Assembly (NCBI RefSeq): GCF_003003255.1
Contig: NZ_PVTD01000012.1
Span: forward strand, 1-64,000
Direction of reading: 5' to 3'
DNA: 64,000 nt
Origin: Aliiruegeria haliotis
Lineage (GTDB): Bacteria > Pseudomonadota > Alphaproteobacteria > Rhodobacterales > Rhodobacteraceae
Shown: in pieces, positions 35,209 through 44,144 of the stretch
How the letters are laid out: every line of letters begins with the position of its first letter
Numbering within the stretch: position 1 is the stretch's first letter
Notes under the pieces: model-generated
Told to the model about the DNA's origin: nothing
The model's database searches: none
What the model saw: the letters and a program-made list of their open reading frames with translations, nothing else
Position numbers and translations under genes: made by a program

Positions 35209-36190
35209 CCGGCGCCTCCCCGGCCTCGAAGCCGAGTGTTTTCGGGTCCAGCGTGTAGTGCGCCCCGCAGAACTGGCAATCTGCGGTCACTGTTCCTTCC
35301 GGTGTCGTCATGTGACCGATATCCCTTGCCGAGTAGATCGACAGCGATTGGCGCACCTTTGCTTCCGAACAGGTGCACCCGAACTCCACCCTCAACGGGT
35401 CGAAGACGCGTGGCTCGTCCTCGTGGAACAGACGCACAAGCAGTTCCGTCGGCTGCACACGGGGACCGACCAACTCCAGCTCCTCGACGGTCTCGAGAAG
35501 GACGTTGGCGCGCTCCCAGTTCTCGCTTTCCTCACCCTCAAGAATATCCTCGGCGCTGAGCAGACGCTCCTCGCCGCTCTCAGTCTCCGTCGAAACCGAT
35601 GGCGAGGCCTTGGGCATCGTCTGCAACATCACGCCACCAGCACGCCAACCGCTTCCATGCTCGTCCGTGGAGTGGCCGAAGCTGAGTTCGAACCGGGTCG
35701 GCAATTGCTCGGATTGGGCAAAGTAGGTCTGCGCACAGGCGGTCAGGCTGCCGCCGGCAATCGGGGTGATCCCCTGATAGGGCGTCGTGCCCTTGCCCTG
35801 GTCGATGAGGATCGCGAAATACCCGTTCCCGACAAGGTCGAAAGGCTTGCCATCCAGCGGGCGTTCCTTGTCGAAGCTGGCATAAGCACGGATCCGTGCC
35901 GGCCCGCCCTCTTCCGTTGGCGCGTGGTAGTCGGTGGCGATCAGCCGGGCGGGGCCGTCGCCGCGCACCTGCAGCGACAGCTTCCAACGCAGCTTCACCG
36001 TTTGCCCGATCAGAGCCGTCAGCAACGCCATCTCTGCAACGAGGGCTTCGATCGCGGGTGGGTAGTCGTGCTGTGACAGCACCTGGTCCAGCACGCCGTC
36101 AAGCCGGGCGATCCGGCCGCGGATATCGGAACGGTCAAGCTGGAAGGGCAGGACGGTGTCGTCCCACGCGATTTTGGATCCAAGAGTCAT
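35195..36190 (-). CDS. hslO: Redox-regulated chaperone Hsp33
   Basis: A 331-residue Hsp33 that holds unfolded proteins under oxidative stress. The zinc-binding cysteines are in FGCTCSEAKV and DCQFCGAHY (CxC and CxxC), which form disulfides when oxidised. GGSLTACAQTYFAQSEQLPT in the N-terminal domain is conserved. AGGA stands 6 bp before the ATG at 36190. A linker rich in Glu and Ser (residues 195-225) is longer than in the enterobacterial protein. Confidence 0.95.
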   Translation of the reverse strand: MTLGSKIAWDDTVLPFQLDRSDIRGRIARLDGVLDQVLSQHDYPPAIEALVAEMALLTALIGQTVKLRWKLSLQVRGDGPARLIATDYHAPTEEGGPARIRAYASFDKERPLDGKPFDLVGNGYFAILIDQGKGTTPYQGITPIAGGSLTACAQTYFAQSEQLPTRFELSFGHSTDEHGSGWRAGGVMLQTMPKASPSVSTETESGEERLLSAEDILEGEESENWERANVLLETVEELELVGPRVQPTELLVRLFHEDEPRVFDPLRVEFGCTCSEAKVRQSLSIYSARDIGHMTTPEGTVTADCQFCGAHYTLDPKTLGFEAGEAPGDST

Positions 36191-36266
36191 GGGGTTTCCT
36201 TGAGCGCCTGTGGCTGGCATATCGCAGCCATGTAGGTACGGCAATCCACCATGGGAAGGGGCAAGT

Positions 36267-36704
36267 ATGATCCGCAGGGTGGGAGAGCCTGTGAAATCGG
36301 GGAAGCGGTACCGCTTGCGACCCGGGGTCTATGGCATTCTGGAGCGCGACGGCCTGGTGTTGCTGACCCATCAGGCGGAACCGATTCCCGAGTTGCAATT
36401 GCCCGGTGGCGGCGTCGATCCGGGCGAACAGCCGGTCGCCGCGCTTCACCGGGAGGTCTACGAGGAAACCGGCTGGACGATGCGCTGTCGCAAGCGGCTC
36501 GGCGCATTCAGACGTTTCACCTACATGCCTGACTACGACATCTGGGCCGAGAAGCTCTGCGCGGTCTACCTATGCCGCCCGGGACGTCGCATTGGCGCCG
36601 TACCGGAGCCGCACCACATGCCTGTCTGGCTGCCAGTGCGTGATGCCGCGGAGACATTGGGCAATGCCGGTGACAGGTTGTTCCTGCGGCGCCTGCTCGC
36701 CTGA
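36267..36704 (+). CDS. NUDIX hydrolase
   Basis: A 145-residue single-domain NUDIX enzyme. The box reads GGGVDPGE-x7-REVYEETGW. The ATG at 36267 follows GAAGGGG at 5 bp. It is divergent from hslO across 76 bp. The substrate is not indicated; a (di)nucleotide or nucleotide-sugar pyrophosphatase is likely. It converges 6 bp from the next gene. Confidence 0.88.
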   Translation: MIRRVGEPVKSGKRYRLRPGVYGILERDGLVLLTHQAEPIPELQLPGGGVDPGEQPVAALHREVYEETGWTMRCRKRLGAFRRFTYMPDYDIWAEKLCAVYLCRPGRRIGAVPEPHHMPVWLPVRDAAETLGNAGDRLFLRRLLA

Positions 36705-36710
36705 TCCGTG

Positions 36711-38018
36711 TTAGTCAAGATTTCGCTTTTCGCCCCCGAACTCGAACAGAACGGCGGAAATATCGTCGGACAGTTCCGTGTCGCCGGTGAATCTGGACAG
36801 GTCCCAGGTCAAAGCGTCAAGGAAGTCGTGCGATCCAAGGGATGCATTGCGCTGCATGATGTCGCGAAGCCCTTCCAGTTCCAGCATCTCACCGCTCGCG
36901 TCTTCGCACTCTGTCACGCCATCGGAGACAATGAACAGGCGGTCTCCCTCCTGTAGCGTGGCCGTGACAGTCTCGAATTGCGCATCGGGCAACAAGCCTA
37001 CTGGCATACCGCCTTCGCCGATAAATTCCACCTCGCCATTGGCGCGCTGCACTGCGGGATAGGGGTGCCCTGCCTGGACCATTGAAATCTCTCCCGAGAC
37101 GAGATCGACATCGGCAAAGAGAAGCGTGAAATAGGTCTCGGTATCCATCTCCGTCAGGATCAGGCTGTTGAGTTCGGCGGCAACCTTGTGCGGCGGATGG
37201 GCATCGTAGATCCCGTATTCACCCTCATAGAGGGCCACGTTCTGATCCGGCGACGTTCCCGACAGGAACCCGGCAAGTCGGGCTGTCATCAGGGCCGAGG
37301 CCACCCCATGCCCAGAGACATCGATCGCAAAGAGCGCCACCCGCCGCGCGTTGATCGGAAAGAACCCCACCAAGTCGCCACCGACATGCCCGCTTGGCCG
37401 CAACAGAAGGGAAACATGGGATTCCCCGAAGCTGCGGTATCTCTCCTTAACCAGGGATTGTTGCAACTTGCGGGCTTCGACCAGGTCACTTTCCAGCGAA
37501 TTGTAGAGTGTTTGCAGCTCCTGAAGGGTCGACGTCAACAACCGGTTCTTGCTGACAAGTTCGCCCTCCATCTGAAGGACACGTTCGCCCGCATTCAGGC
37601 GTGCGCGGAGCTCGTCGCCACTGACGGGTTTCGTAAGAAAATCATCCGCGCCCGCATCAAGACCATGCGCGACCTCGACTGCTTCGGACTTGGACGTCAA
37701 GAGAATGAAATAACCGTAGGAGTCCCGATCCATCCCCCTGAAGGCCTGGCAGAATTCGGGTCCATCCATACCGGGCATCATCCAGTCGCTGATCACGAAA
37801 TCCGGTTCGACACTGGCGCAGAGTTCCAGCGCCTCGGGACCGGAACCTGCCTCCAGGACGTCGTACCCCCATCGCCGGAGCGACGTGCACAGGATTCGGC
37901 GTTGCAATCGACTGTCGTCGACAATCAGAACCCTGCGTTGGGTCGGGTCGTTCCGCCGTTGCTGCTGATGCTGGTCCCTGTCGGCCGATGTACCCAATTC
38001 GCCCTCGGCGCTGTTCAA
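36711..38018 (-). CDS. Response regulator with PP2C (SpoIIE-type) phosphatase output
   Basis: A 435-residue protein. A receiver domain (residues 28-145) has acidic residues VDD at 33-35, phosphoacceptor D78 (VISDWMMPG) and the LTSK/TKP switch residues. A short coiled coil (residues 150-200) follows, then a PP2C phosphatase with DVSGHGVASA, SDGVTE and the C-terminal DDISAVLF metal-binding motif. Such proteins dephosphorylate an anti-sigma antagonist in partner-switch systems; RbaY of Rhodobacter has this architecture. The start is a TTG at 38018 with no good ribosome site and is uncertain. It is divergent from the Hpt gene. Confidence 0.92.
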   Translation of the reverse strand: MNSAEGELGTSADRDQHQQQRRNDPTQRRVLIVDDSRLQRRILCTSLRRWGYDVLEAGSGPEALELCASVEPDFVISDWMMPGMDGPEFCQAFRGMDRDSYGYFILLTSKSEAVEVAHGLDAGADDFLTKPVSGDELRARLNAGERVLQMEGELVSKNRLLTSTLQELQTLYNSLESDLVEARKLQQSLVKERYRSFGESHVSLLLRPSGHVGGDLVGFFPINARRVALFAIDVSGHGVASALMTARLAGFLSGTSPDQNVALYEGEYGIYDAHPPHKVAAELNSLILTEMDTETYFTLLFADVDLVSGEISMVQAGHPYPAVQRANGEVEFIGEGGMPVGLLPDAQFETVTATLQEGDRLFIVSDGVTECEDASGEMLELEGLRDIMQRNASLGSHDFLDALTWDLSRFTGDTELSDDISAVLFEFGGEKRNLD

Positions 38019-38159
38019 ACAATTCGGGGACCAGCCTTCGCACAGCTCGATTAACGCCGAATGAACTCACACATGTTCGGTGCGGCTAAGTGGATGTTAA
38101 GGTTCGCCGCATAGCTATCGGTTGCGGGCCACGACTGCGGAGCCAATGAGGACCAACAC

Positions 38160-38492
38160 ATGATCGATTGGAAACGTGTCTGCGAGTTGCGTGAGGAGAT
38201 CGGGCCGGACGAGTTCGACGAGGTGGTCGACCTCTTCATTGAGGAAGTCGAGATGGTCATGAACCGTTTGCGCACAGATCCAAGACCAGGACTCTACGTT
38301 GAGGATCTTCACTTCCTGAAGGGTTGCGCAATGAACATTGGCTTCAAGCTCCTGGCGCGAAACTGCCTGACCGGCGAGGGTATTGCTGCCGGGGGCAATC
38401 CGGAACGGGTCGACATTGCCGGAATCATCGAATGCTACGAGACCTCCAAGCAAGCGTTCCTGGAAGGAGTCGAAGGCGGTCTGGCTGCATGA
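38160..38492 (+). CDS. Histidine phosphotransfer (Hpt) protein
   Basis: A 110-residue helical protein with the Hpt signature DLHFLKGCAMNIGF, the phosphorylatable histidine being H51. The acidic, helical N-terminal part is typical. It is divergent from the REC-PP2C gene across 141 bp and is probably its phosphoryl donor or acceptor. The sensor kinase is not in the window. It converges on ilvA, ending 10 bp from its 3' end. Confidence 0.88.
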   Translation: MIDWKRVCELREEIGPDEFDEVVDLFIEEVEMVMNRLRTDPRPGLYVEDLHFLKGCAMNIGFKLLARNCLTGEGIAAGGNPERVDIAGIIECYETSKQAFLEGVEGGLAA

Positions 38493-38501
38493 GGGCGGAA
38501 C

Positions 38502-39746
38502 CTAGATCACGAACTCGGCCATGGTCTCGTTGGTGGTGATGTCATTGTATACAAAGCCTTGCGCATCCAGACGGGCAAACAAGGCCGCGAAGTTTGCGGC
38601 ATGGGTGGTCTCGATCCCCAGAAGCACAGATCCGAAGTTGCGGGCCGACTTCTTCATGTATTCGAAGCGGGCGATATCGTCCTCTGGTCCGAGTAGATCC
38701 AGGAAGTCGCGCAATGCGCCAGGGCGCTGTGGGAGGCGCAGAATGATGTATTTCTTGACCCCCGAATAGCGTTGCGCCCGCTCTTTCACCTCTGGAAGAC
38801 GTTCAAAGTCGAAATTCCCGCCAGAGGTCACACATACGATCCGGCGTCCCCGGATCTGGTTGGCGAGGTCTGACAGAGCATCCACGGACAGTGCTCCGGC
38901 GGGTTCCAGAACGATCCCCTCGACGTTCAGCAACTCGAGAATTGTCGTGCAGATGCGATCTTCGGGCGCCTTGAGCACATCGGCCGGCGCGACGTGGGAG
39001 AGGGCCTCGAACGGCAGATTTCCAATGCGGGCAACAGCAGCCCCGTCGACGAAACTGTTGACCTCGGCAAGGGTTTCCGGCGCGCCGGCAGCGACGGCGG
39101 CCGCCAGGCTCGCCCCACCTTCCGGCTCGACATATCGAAGTCCGACCATCGGCGCCGTCTGGGAAAGATAGCGTGTCACCCCACCCGACAGCCCACCGCC
39201 ACCGACCGGCAGGATGACCATGTCCGGTGGGTCGATTTCATCAAGTATCTCGACCATGACCGATGCCTGACCTTCGATGACGTCCGCGTCATCGAAAGGC
39301 GAAAGGAAATGACCTCCCTCGGCCGTGCACCACGCCTTCGCCTCTGCCAGCGTATCGTCGAAATAGTCTCCGGTCAGGCGGATCTCGATCGCATCTCCGC
39401 CAAAGGTACGCGTCTTCTGGATTTTCTGCTGGGGCGTGGTGACCGGCATGAACACAACACCGCGAACTCCAAAGTGGCGACACACATAGGCAACGCCCTG
39501 CGCGTGATTGCCTGCGCTTGCACATACAAACAGACCCTGTTCCGGATCGTCGGCCAGCACCTTCCGCATTGCGTTGAAGGCGCCTCGCAGCTTGTAGGAC
39601 CGCACAGGCGCCAGATCCTCGCGTTTCAGGTAGATCTCGGCGTCGAACCGTTCGGACAGGAAGTCATTTCGCTGCAACGGTGTCGGCGGAAACAGCTTCC
39701 GCATCTCGACGGTGGCGGCACGGGCCTTTCGGGAGAAATCGGTCAT
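38502..39746 (-). CDS. ilvA: Threonine dehydratase (threonine ammonia-lyase)
   Basis: A 414-residue PLP enzyme deaminating threonine to 2-oxobutanoate, the first step of isoleucine synthesis. The PLP lysine is in [18 protein letters not shown], and the phosphate-binding loop is [12 protein letters not shown]-terminal regulatory ACT-like domain (about 330-414) has [18 protein letters not shown] and [14 protein letters not shown]. The ATG at 39746 is chosen because the preceding frame is not family-like. It is divergent from argG. Confidence 0.95.
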   Translation of the reverse strand: MTDFSRKARAATVEMRKLFPPTPLQRNDFLSERFDAEIYLKREDLAPVRSYKLRGAFNAMRKVLADDPEQGLFVCASAGNHAQGVAYVCRHFGVRGVVFMPVTTPQQKIQKTRTFGGDAIEIRLTGDYFDDTLAEAKAWCTAEGGHFLSPFDDADVIEGQASVMVEILDEIDPPDMVILPVGGGGLSGGVTRYLSQTAPMVGLRYVEPEGGASLAAAVAAGAPETLAEVNSFVDGAAVARIGNLPFEALSHVAPADVLKAPEDRICTTILELLNVEGIVLEPAGALSVDALSDLANQIRGRRIVCVTSGGNFDFERLPEVKERAQRYSGVKKYIILRLPQRPGALRDFLDLLGPEDDIARFEYMKKSARNFGSVLLGIETTHAANFAALFARLDAQGFVYNDITTNETMAEFVI

Positions 39747-39978
39747 GACTTCATCTGACCCAGCTTTGCCCGACACGCAATACCACGGCAGGGGTTGCGC
39801 CTCCGATACCGTCGTCACCTTTTCCTGCAAGTACAGCGCCCTTCCGGTTGGCTTCGGGCGCCGATCCGTTTCGGCACTATCCTCCCCAACATGCGGCCAT
39901 TCGCGGTTTTGCGCGTCCTTGCCCTGCCCCCCAAAAGGCGATATCGCGCCGGAAACCAACGAGACAAGGGGAACCAGC

Positions 39979-41202
39979 ATGACGTCGCCCAAGAAAGTGG
40001 TGCTTGCCTATTCGGGCGGCCTCGATACGTCGATCATCCTGAAGTGGTTGCAGGTGGAATATGGCTGCGAGGTCGTGACATTCACCGCCGATCTCGGGCA
40101 GGGCGAGGAACTGGAGCCCGCCCGCAAGAAGGCCGAGATGCTCGGCATCAATCCCGACAACATCTTTATCGAGGATCTGCGCGAAGAATTCGTGCGCGAT
40201 TTCGTGTTCCCGATGTTCCGCGCCAATGCGCAGTACGAGGGTCTGTACCTGCTGGGCACGGCGATTGCACGTCCGCTGATCTCCAAGCGACTGGTCGAGA
40301 TTGCCGCCGAAACCGGCGCCGATGCGGTTTCTCACGGGGCCACGGGCAAGGGCAACGACCAGGTCCGTTTCGAGCTTTCAGCTTATGCGCTCAATCCCGA
40401 GATCACCACGATCGCGCCCTGGCGTGAGTGGGACCTGGGATCCCGGACGCGCCTTCTGGAGTTTGCCGAACAGCACCAGATCCCGATCGCCAAGGACAAG
40501 CGCGGCGAGGCTCCCTTCTCCGTAGACGCGAACCTTCTGCACACCTCCTCCGAAGGCAAGATCCTGGAAGACCCGGCCCAGGAAGCGCCCGATTATGTCT
40601 ACCAGCGGACGGTTCATCCCGAAGATGCGCCCAACGAACCCGAATACGTCGAGATCGATTTTGAACAGGGTGATGCGGTTGGCCTCAACGGCGAGCGCAT
40701 GAGCCCGGCCACGATCCTGACCAAGCTGAATGACTATGGCCGCAAGCACGGTATCGGCCGTCTGGACCTGGTCGAGGGTCGTTTCGTCGGCATGAAGTCC
40801 CGTGGCATCTACGAAACCCCGGGCGGCACGATTCTGCTCGACGCGCATCGCGCCATCGAGTCGATCACCATGGACCGTATGGCCATCCACCTTAAGGATG
40901 AGATCATGCCGAAATACGCGGAACTCATCTACAACGGCTTCTGGTTCAGCCCGGAACGGGAGATGCTTCAGGCGCTGATCGACAAGAGCCAGGAACACGT
41001 GACCGGCACCGTTCGCATGAAGCTCTACAAGGGTCTGGCGCGTTGCGTCGCCCGCTGGTCCGACCATTCCCTCTATTCGGAGGAACAGGTGACCTTCGAA
41101 GAGGACATGGGCGCCTATGACCAGTCGGACGCGCAGGGCTTCATCCAGCTCCAGGGTTTGCGCCTGCGCCTGCTGGCCAACCGGAACCGAAAGTTCCAAT
41201 AA
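39979..41202 (+). CDS. argG: Argininosuccinate synthase
   Basis: A 407-residue enzyme that joins citrulline and aspartate with ATP. The ATP-pyrophosphatase loop [16 protein letters not shown] is at residues 9-24. [31 protein letters not shown] and [11 protein letters not shown] are diagnostic. The ATG at 39979 is chosen since the nucleotide-binding loop must be N-terminal; AAGGGG precedes it by 6 bp. An intrinsic terminator follows. Confidence 0.98.
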   Translation: MTSPKKVVLAYSGGLDTSIILKWLQVEYGCEVVTFTADLGQGEELEPARKKAEMLGINPDNIFIEDLREEFVRDFVFPMFRANAQYEGLYLLGTAIARPLISKRLVEIAAETGADAVSHGATGKGNDQVRFELSAYALNPEITTIAPWREWDLGSRTRLLEFAEQHQIPIAKDKRGEAPFSVDANLLHTSSEGKILEDPAQEAPDYVYQRTVHPEDAPNEPEYVEIDFEQGDAVGLNGERMSPATILTKLNDYGRKHGIGRLDLVEGRFVGMKSRGIYETPGGTILLDAHRAIESITMDRMAIHLKDEIMPKYAELIYNGFWFSPEREMLQALIDKSQEHVTGTVRMKLYKGLARCVARWSDHSLYSEEQVTFEEDMGAYDQSDAQGFIQLQGLRLRLLANRNRKFQ

Positions 41203-41225
41203 GTCCATCCGGTTGACCCGACGCG

Positions 41226-41254
41226 GGGCCGCCCTCTAGGGGGCGGTCCTTTTC
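41226..41254 (+). terminator. Intrinsic terminator after argG
   Basis: Stem GGGCCGCCC (41226-41234) pairs with GGGCGGTCC (41241-41249, one G-U pair), loop 6 nt, followed by TTTT. It lies 23 bp after the argG stop. Confidence 0.85.
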
Positions 41255-41334
41255 GTTTCGCGGCAACGCAGCGTTATCCTTGCCGGGCGGTCGGCCCGCT
41301 TCTACCGCTTGGCCGGCAAAGAAGGAGCGCATGC

Positions 41335-41622
41335 ATGGAACTCGCCGCAATTGCCCGGAAAATCCAGAAGGGTCTCGACACCAGCGATTTCACGGACAGC
41401 CTGAAATTCGATTGTAGCCCGGCAGGCACGATCACGCTCGCCGATGGGCAGGCAACGCTCGCCGATGGTCCGGCCGCCTGCACACTCAAGATGAGTGCTG
41501 ACAACCTTGAAAAGCTGATCATGGGAAAGCTGAACCCGATGACAGCCGTGGCGCTGGGAAAGATCAAGGTTTCCGGAAATCCGGCCGTTGCGATGAAGCT
41601 CGGTCAGCTCCTGAAAGCATGA
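41335..41622 (+). CDS. SCP-2 sterol-carrier-domain protein
   Basis: A 95-residue small protein with the SCP-2 fold pattern: amphipathic IARKIQKGLDTSDFTDSLKF at the start, a central beta-sheet (GTITLADGQ, ACTLKMSADNLEKLI) and a C-terminal helix region GKIKVSGNPAVAMKLGQLLK. It probably binds a hydrophobic ligand such as a fatty acyl chain. It converges on the sulfotransferase gene with 10 bp between them. Confidence 0.88.
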   Translation: MELAAIARKIQKGLDTSDFTDSLKFDCSPAGTITLADGQATLADGPAACTLKMSADNLEKLIMGKLNPMTAVALGKIKVSGNPAVAMKLGQLLKA

Positions 41623-41632
41623 CGGGCGCCGG

Positions 41633-42355
41633 TCAGTCGAGCCGGAGCCTCCGCTCTGCCAACCGCTGATAGTGCGGAAGCGCGGCATCCAGCACATGGC
41701 GCAAATGCTCCGGGACCTCTGGCAGCGGCCCTTCCAGCCCGGCGAACCCCATGCTCTTCCAGACGGCCCCATACCAATGCGGCGCCCAGACACCGTCGCA
41801 TTCTTGTCCGCCCGCAGACCACCGGAGCATGGCCGGATCGAAGGCAAGCCCGATTTCGTCGCAAAGCCTGCGCAGCATCCCGTCCGGGTTCGCGCGGATA
41901 TCATTGCTGTCGATCACCACGGCCTTGCCCTGCATCCGCCGCACATGGTCGAACAGATCGGTTTGCTGCCAGAACCCGATATCATCGAGCGTCGGGTTCT
42001 CTCGCTTCGCGCTGTATGAGGCGATGACACGCGCCGGGTGACGGATAAGAAACACGTTCACCACGTCGCGCATCCACCCGCGCGGAAAGCCAGGCACCAT
42101 ATGTTGCGTCATGTGTTTCTGGTAGAAATGCGCCTTGCCATCCGGCACCGCGCCCAACAGCCGTGATACCACGACGTCGGGATCCTGTGGTTGCACAGCA
42201 AGGATTTCTGCCCGCATCGGGTGATCGAGCCCGGTCGCGGCAAGGTAGGCTGCGTAAAAGGGCTCATCCACGGCAGCGAAGTCGCCGCGATTGGCGAAGG
42301 CGTACATCAGGGCCGTTGAGAGGTTGCGCGGCCCGGACCACATTGCAATCCTCAT
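41633..42355 (-). CDS. Sulfotransferase-like P-loop protein
   Basis: A 240-residue protein. The N-terminal MWSGPRNLSTALMYAF resembles the phosphosulfate-binding loop of sulfotransferases that use PAPS. VFLIRHPARVIASYSAKR is a second family element, the 3'-phosphate-binding strand-helix. A C-terminal part with ALPHYQRL completes the domain. Its start overlaps the aminotransferase stop as ATGA, so both are co-translated. The acceptor is unknown; actual sulfotransferase activity is inferred from fold. Confidence 0.78.
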   Translation of the reverse strand: MRIAMWSGPRNLSTALMYAFANRGDFAAVDEPFYAAYLAATGLDHPMRAEILAVQPQDPDVVVSRLLGAVPDGKAHFYQKHMTQHMVPGFPRGWMRDVVNVFLIRHPARVIASYSAKRENPTLDDIGFWQQTDLFDHVRRMQGKAVVIDSNDIRANPDGMLRRLCDEIGLAFDPAMLRWSAGGQECDGVWAPHWYGAVWKSMGFAGLEGPLPEVPEHLRHVLDAALPHYQRLAERRLRLD

Positions 42356-43272
42356 GTCGCGGCGTCCCGGGCAACCAGAGCCTTGTACAGGTCCCTGATG
42401 CGCATCGTCATCGGGCCAAGCTCACCAGTGCCGATCTGCCGACCGTCAATCGCGGCCACCGGGGTTTGCGCGCCAAACGTGCCGGTCAGGAAGGCTTCAT
42501 CGGCGCCGTAGGTCTCCACCAGCGAGTAGTTCCGTTCGAACACCGGAATTCCTTCCGCTCGGCAGATATCGATCACCTTCTGGCGGGTGATGCCGTTCAT
42601 GCAGTAGTCCCCGGTCGAGGTCCAAACCTCTCCCTTTCGGACGATGAAAAAGTTGCAGGCGTTGGTCGTGTTCACGAATCCATTCACATCCAGCATCAGC
42701 GCCTCGTCCGCGCCAGCTTTCTCCGCGGCGATACAGGCAAGAATGCAGTTCAGCTTGGAGTGAGAGTTCAGCTTGGGGTCCTGGCTCATTGGCAGGCCCC
42801 GGATATGCGGAACGGTTGCAAGCCGGATCGGGCGCGGCAGCGATGGTGTGGAGTGCTCCATGATGATTGTGACCGTCGGCCCCTGCTGCGACAAGGACGG
42901 GTGTTGGAACGGCCGCGTCTTGACCCCGCGCGTCACCATCAGGCGGGCGTGGGCATCACTCGTCATTCCGTTGGCCGCCCGCGTCGCTTCCAGCGCCGCG
43001 ACCACGCCGGCCTTATCCATCCCGATATCGAGGTCAATGGCCTTGGCTGCCTCGAACAGCCGATCCATGTGCTCGCCCAGAAAGGCCCAGTGCCCGTCGT
43101 AGAGCCGCAAGCCTTCCCACACACCGTCCCCCAGCATGAACCCGCTGTCATAGACGGAGACGAGCGCCTCTTTCTTCGGCACGATCCGGCCGTTCAGGTA
43201 AATGAGAATGGCGTCGTTCCGAGTATCCTCAGCCGCCTGGTGCGTGGAGATCTGGTCAGTTTTCTGCGTCAT
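42352..43272 (-). CDS. Branched-chain/class IV aminotransferase
   Basis: A 306-residue class IV PLP aminotransferase of the IlvE/D-amino-acid transaminase type. FMLGDGVWEGLRLYDG is the N-terminal element. The PLP lysine is in LNSHSKLNCILA, the glutamate in EALMLDVNGFVNTTNACNFF (positions about 209-228) contacts the cofactor, and LTGTFGAQTPV closes the phosphate site. The ATG at 43272 is chosen over one at 43326. It is the first gene of a two-gene unit with the sulfotransferase-like protein, which argues against a simple branched-chain role. Confidence 0.88.
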   Translation of the reverse strand: MTQKTDQISTHQAAEDTRNDAILIYLNGRIVPKKEALVSVYDSGFMLGDGVWEGLRLYDGHWAFLGEHMDRLFEAAKAIDLDIGMDKAGVVAALEATRAANGMTSDAHARLMVTRGVKTRPFQHPSLSQQGPTVTIIMEHSTPSLPRPIRLATVPHIRGLPMSQDPKLNSHSKLNCILACIAAEKAGADEALMLDVNGFVNTTNACNFFIVRKGEVWTSTGDYCMNGITRQKVIDICRAEGIPVFERNYSLVETYGADEAFLTGTFGAQTPVAAIDGRQIGTGELGPMTMRIRDLYKALVARDAAT

Positions 43273-43407
43273 GCGCGCGACCCTAAATCCGCCATGAATG
43301 GAGGAAAAGCCCGAAACATGACTCACCTGTGCGTGACCTCACGCGTGGGTGAATTGCAGGTGACGTCCGGCTGCCCGCATGGTGATTTCAACGAAGTGGA
43401 GAGCATC

Positions 43408-44070
43408 ATGCAAGCCATCATGGACAATATCCGACCGACCGTTCTGGCGATTGCAATCGCGCTCGGTCTGGGCGTTCACTGCAGTGAAGCGAATGCCGCA
43501 CCTAGCGAGACTGCAGTCTTTGCCGGCGGTTGCTTCTGGTGCGTGGAGTCGGATTTCGAGAGCGTTCCGGGCGTGATCGAGGCCGAGTCCGGCTACACCG
43601 GTGGCACTGTCGCCAATCCCAGCTACAAGCAGGTCGTTGGCGGCGGGACCGGCCACTACGAAGCCGTCCGCATCACCTACGACCCCGGGAAAGTCAGCTA
43701 CGAGACCCTCGTCGACCTGTTTTTTCGCTCGGTTGATCCGACAGACGACGGCGGACAATTCTGCGACCGTGGCCACAGTTACACCACGGCGATTTTCGCC
43801 ACACCATCGCAGGAAGCCGCCGCCAGAGCCGGAAAATCAAACGCCCAGGCGGCGCTGGGCGAGACGATCGTCACTCCCATCCGTGCGGCCGGGCCCTTCT
43901 ACCTCGCGGAAGAGTACCATCAGGATTACTACAAGAAGAATGATCTGGTGTTGACGCGGTTTGGTCCAACATCGAAAGCGAAGGCATACAAACGCTACCG
44001 TGATGCCTGCGGCCGCGACGACCGTGTGCGGCAACTCTGGGGTGCAGACGCACCGTTTGCGGGAAGCTGA
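43408..44070 (+). CDS. msrA: Peptide methionine sulfoxide reductase MsrA, exported
   Basis: A 220-residue MsrA reducing methionine-S-sulfoxide. The catalytic GGCFWCVESDF is at residues 37-47, and VGGGTGHYEAV, FFRSVDPTDDGGQFCDRGHSY and AEEYHQDYYKK are conserved. Residues 1-30 (hydrophobic PTVLAIAIALGLGV, then SEANA) form a signal peptide, so the enzyme is probably periplasmic. The ATG at 43408 is chosen because GGAG lies 6 bp upstream. No MsrB gene is adjacent. Confidence 0.93.
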   Translation: MQAIMDNIRPTVLAIAIALGLGVHCSEANAAPSETAVFAGGCFWCVESDFESVPGVIEAESGYTGGTVANPSYKQVVGGGTGHYEAVRITYDPGKVSYETLVDLFFRSVDPTDDGGQFCDRGHSYTTAIFATPSQEAAARAGKSNAQAALGETIVTPIRAAGPFYLAEEYHQDYYKKNDLVLTRFGPTSKAKAYKRYRDACGRDDRVRQLWGADAPFAGS

Positions 44071-44144
44071 CCGCGCGTCCACCGCTGGCCGGCAGATTCC
44101 CTCGCCCTGGGTAGCAAGGCAGCTTGTGGCCCAAAGGCCGCGCC

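Noticed and set aside
38019-38159. CtrA-type sites between the REC-PP2C and Hpt genes
   Set aside because: TTAA-containing words occur but not with the TTAA-N7-TTAA spacing.
41633-42355. Phosphoglycolate-type hydrolase for this protein
   Set aside because: The N-terminal loop and the LIRHP segment fit a P-loop sulfotransferase, not a HAD phosphatase.
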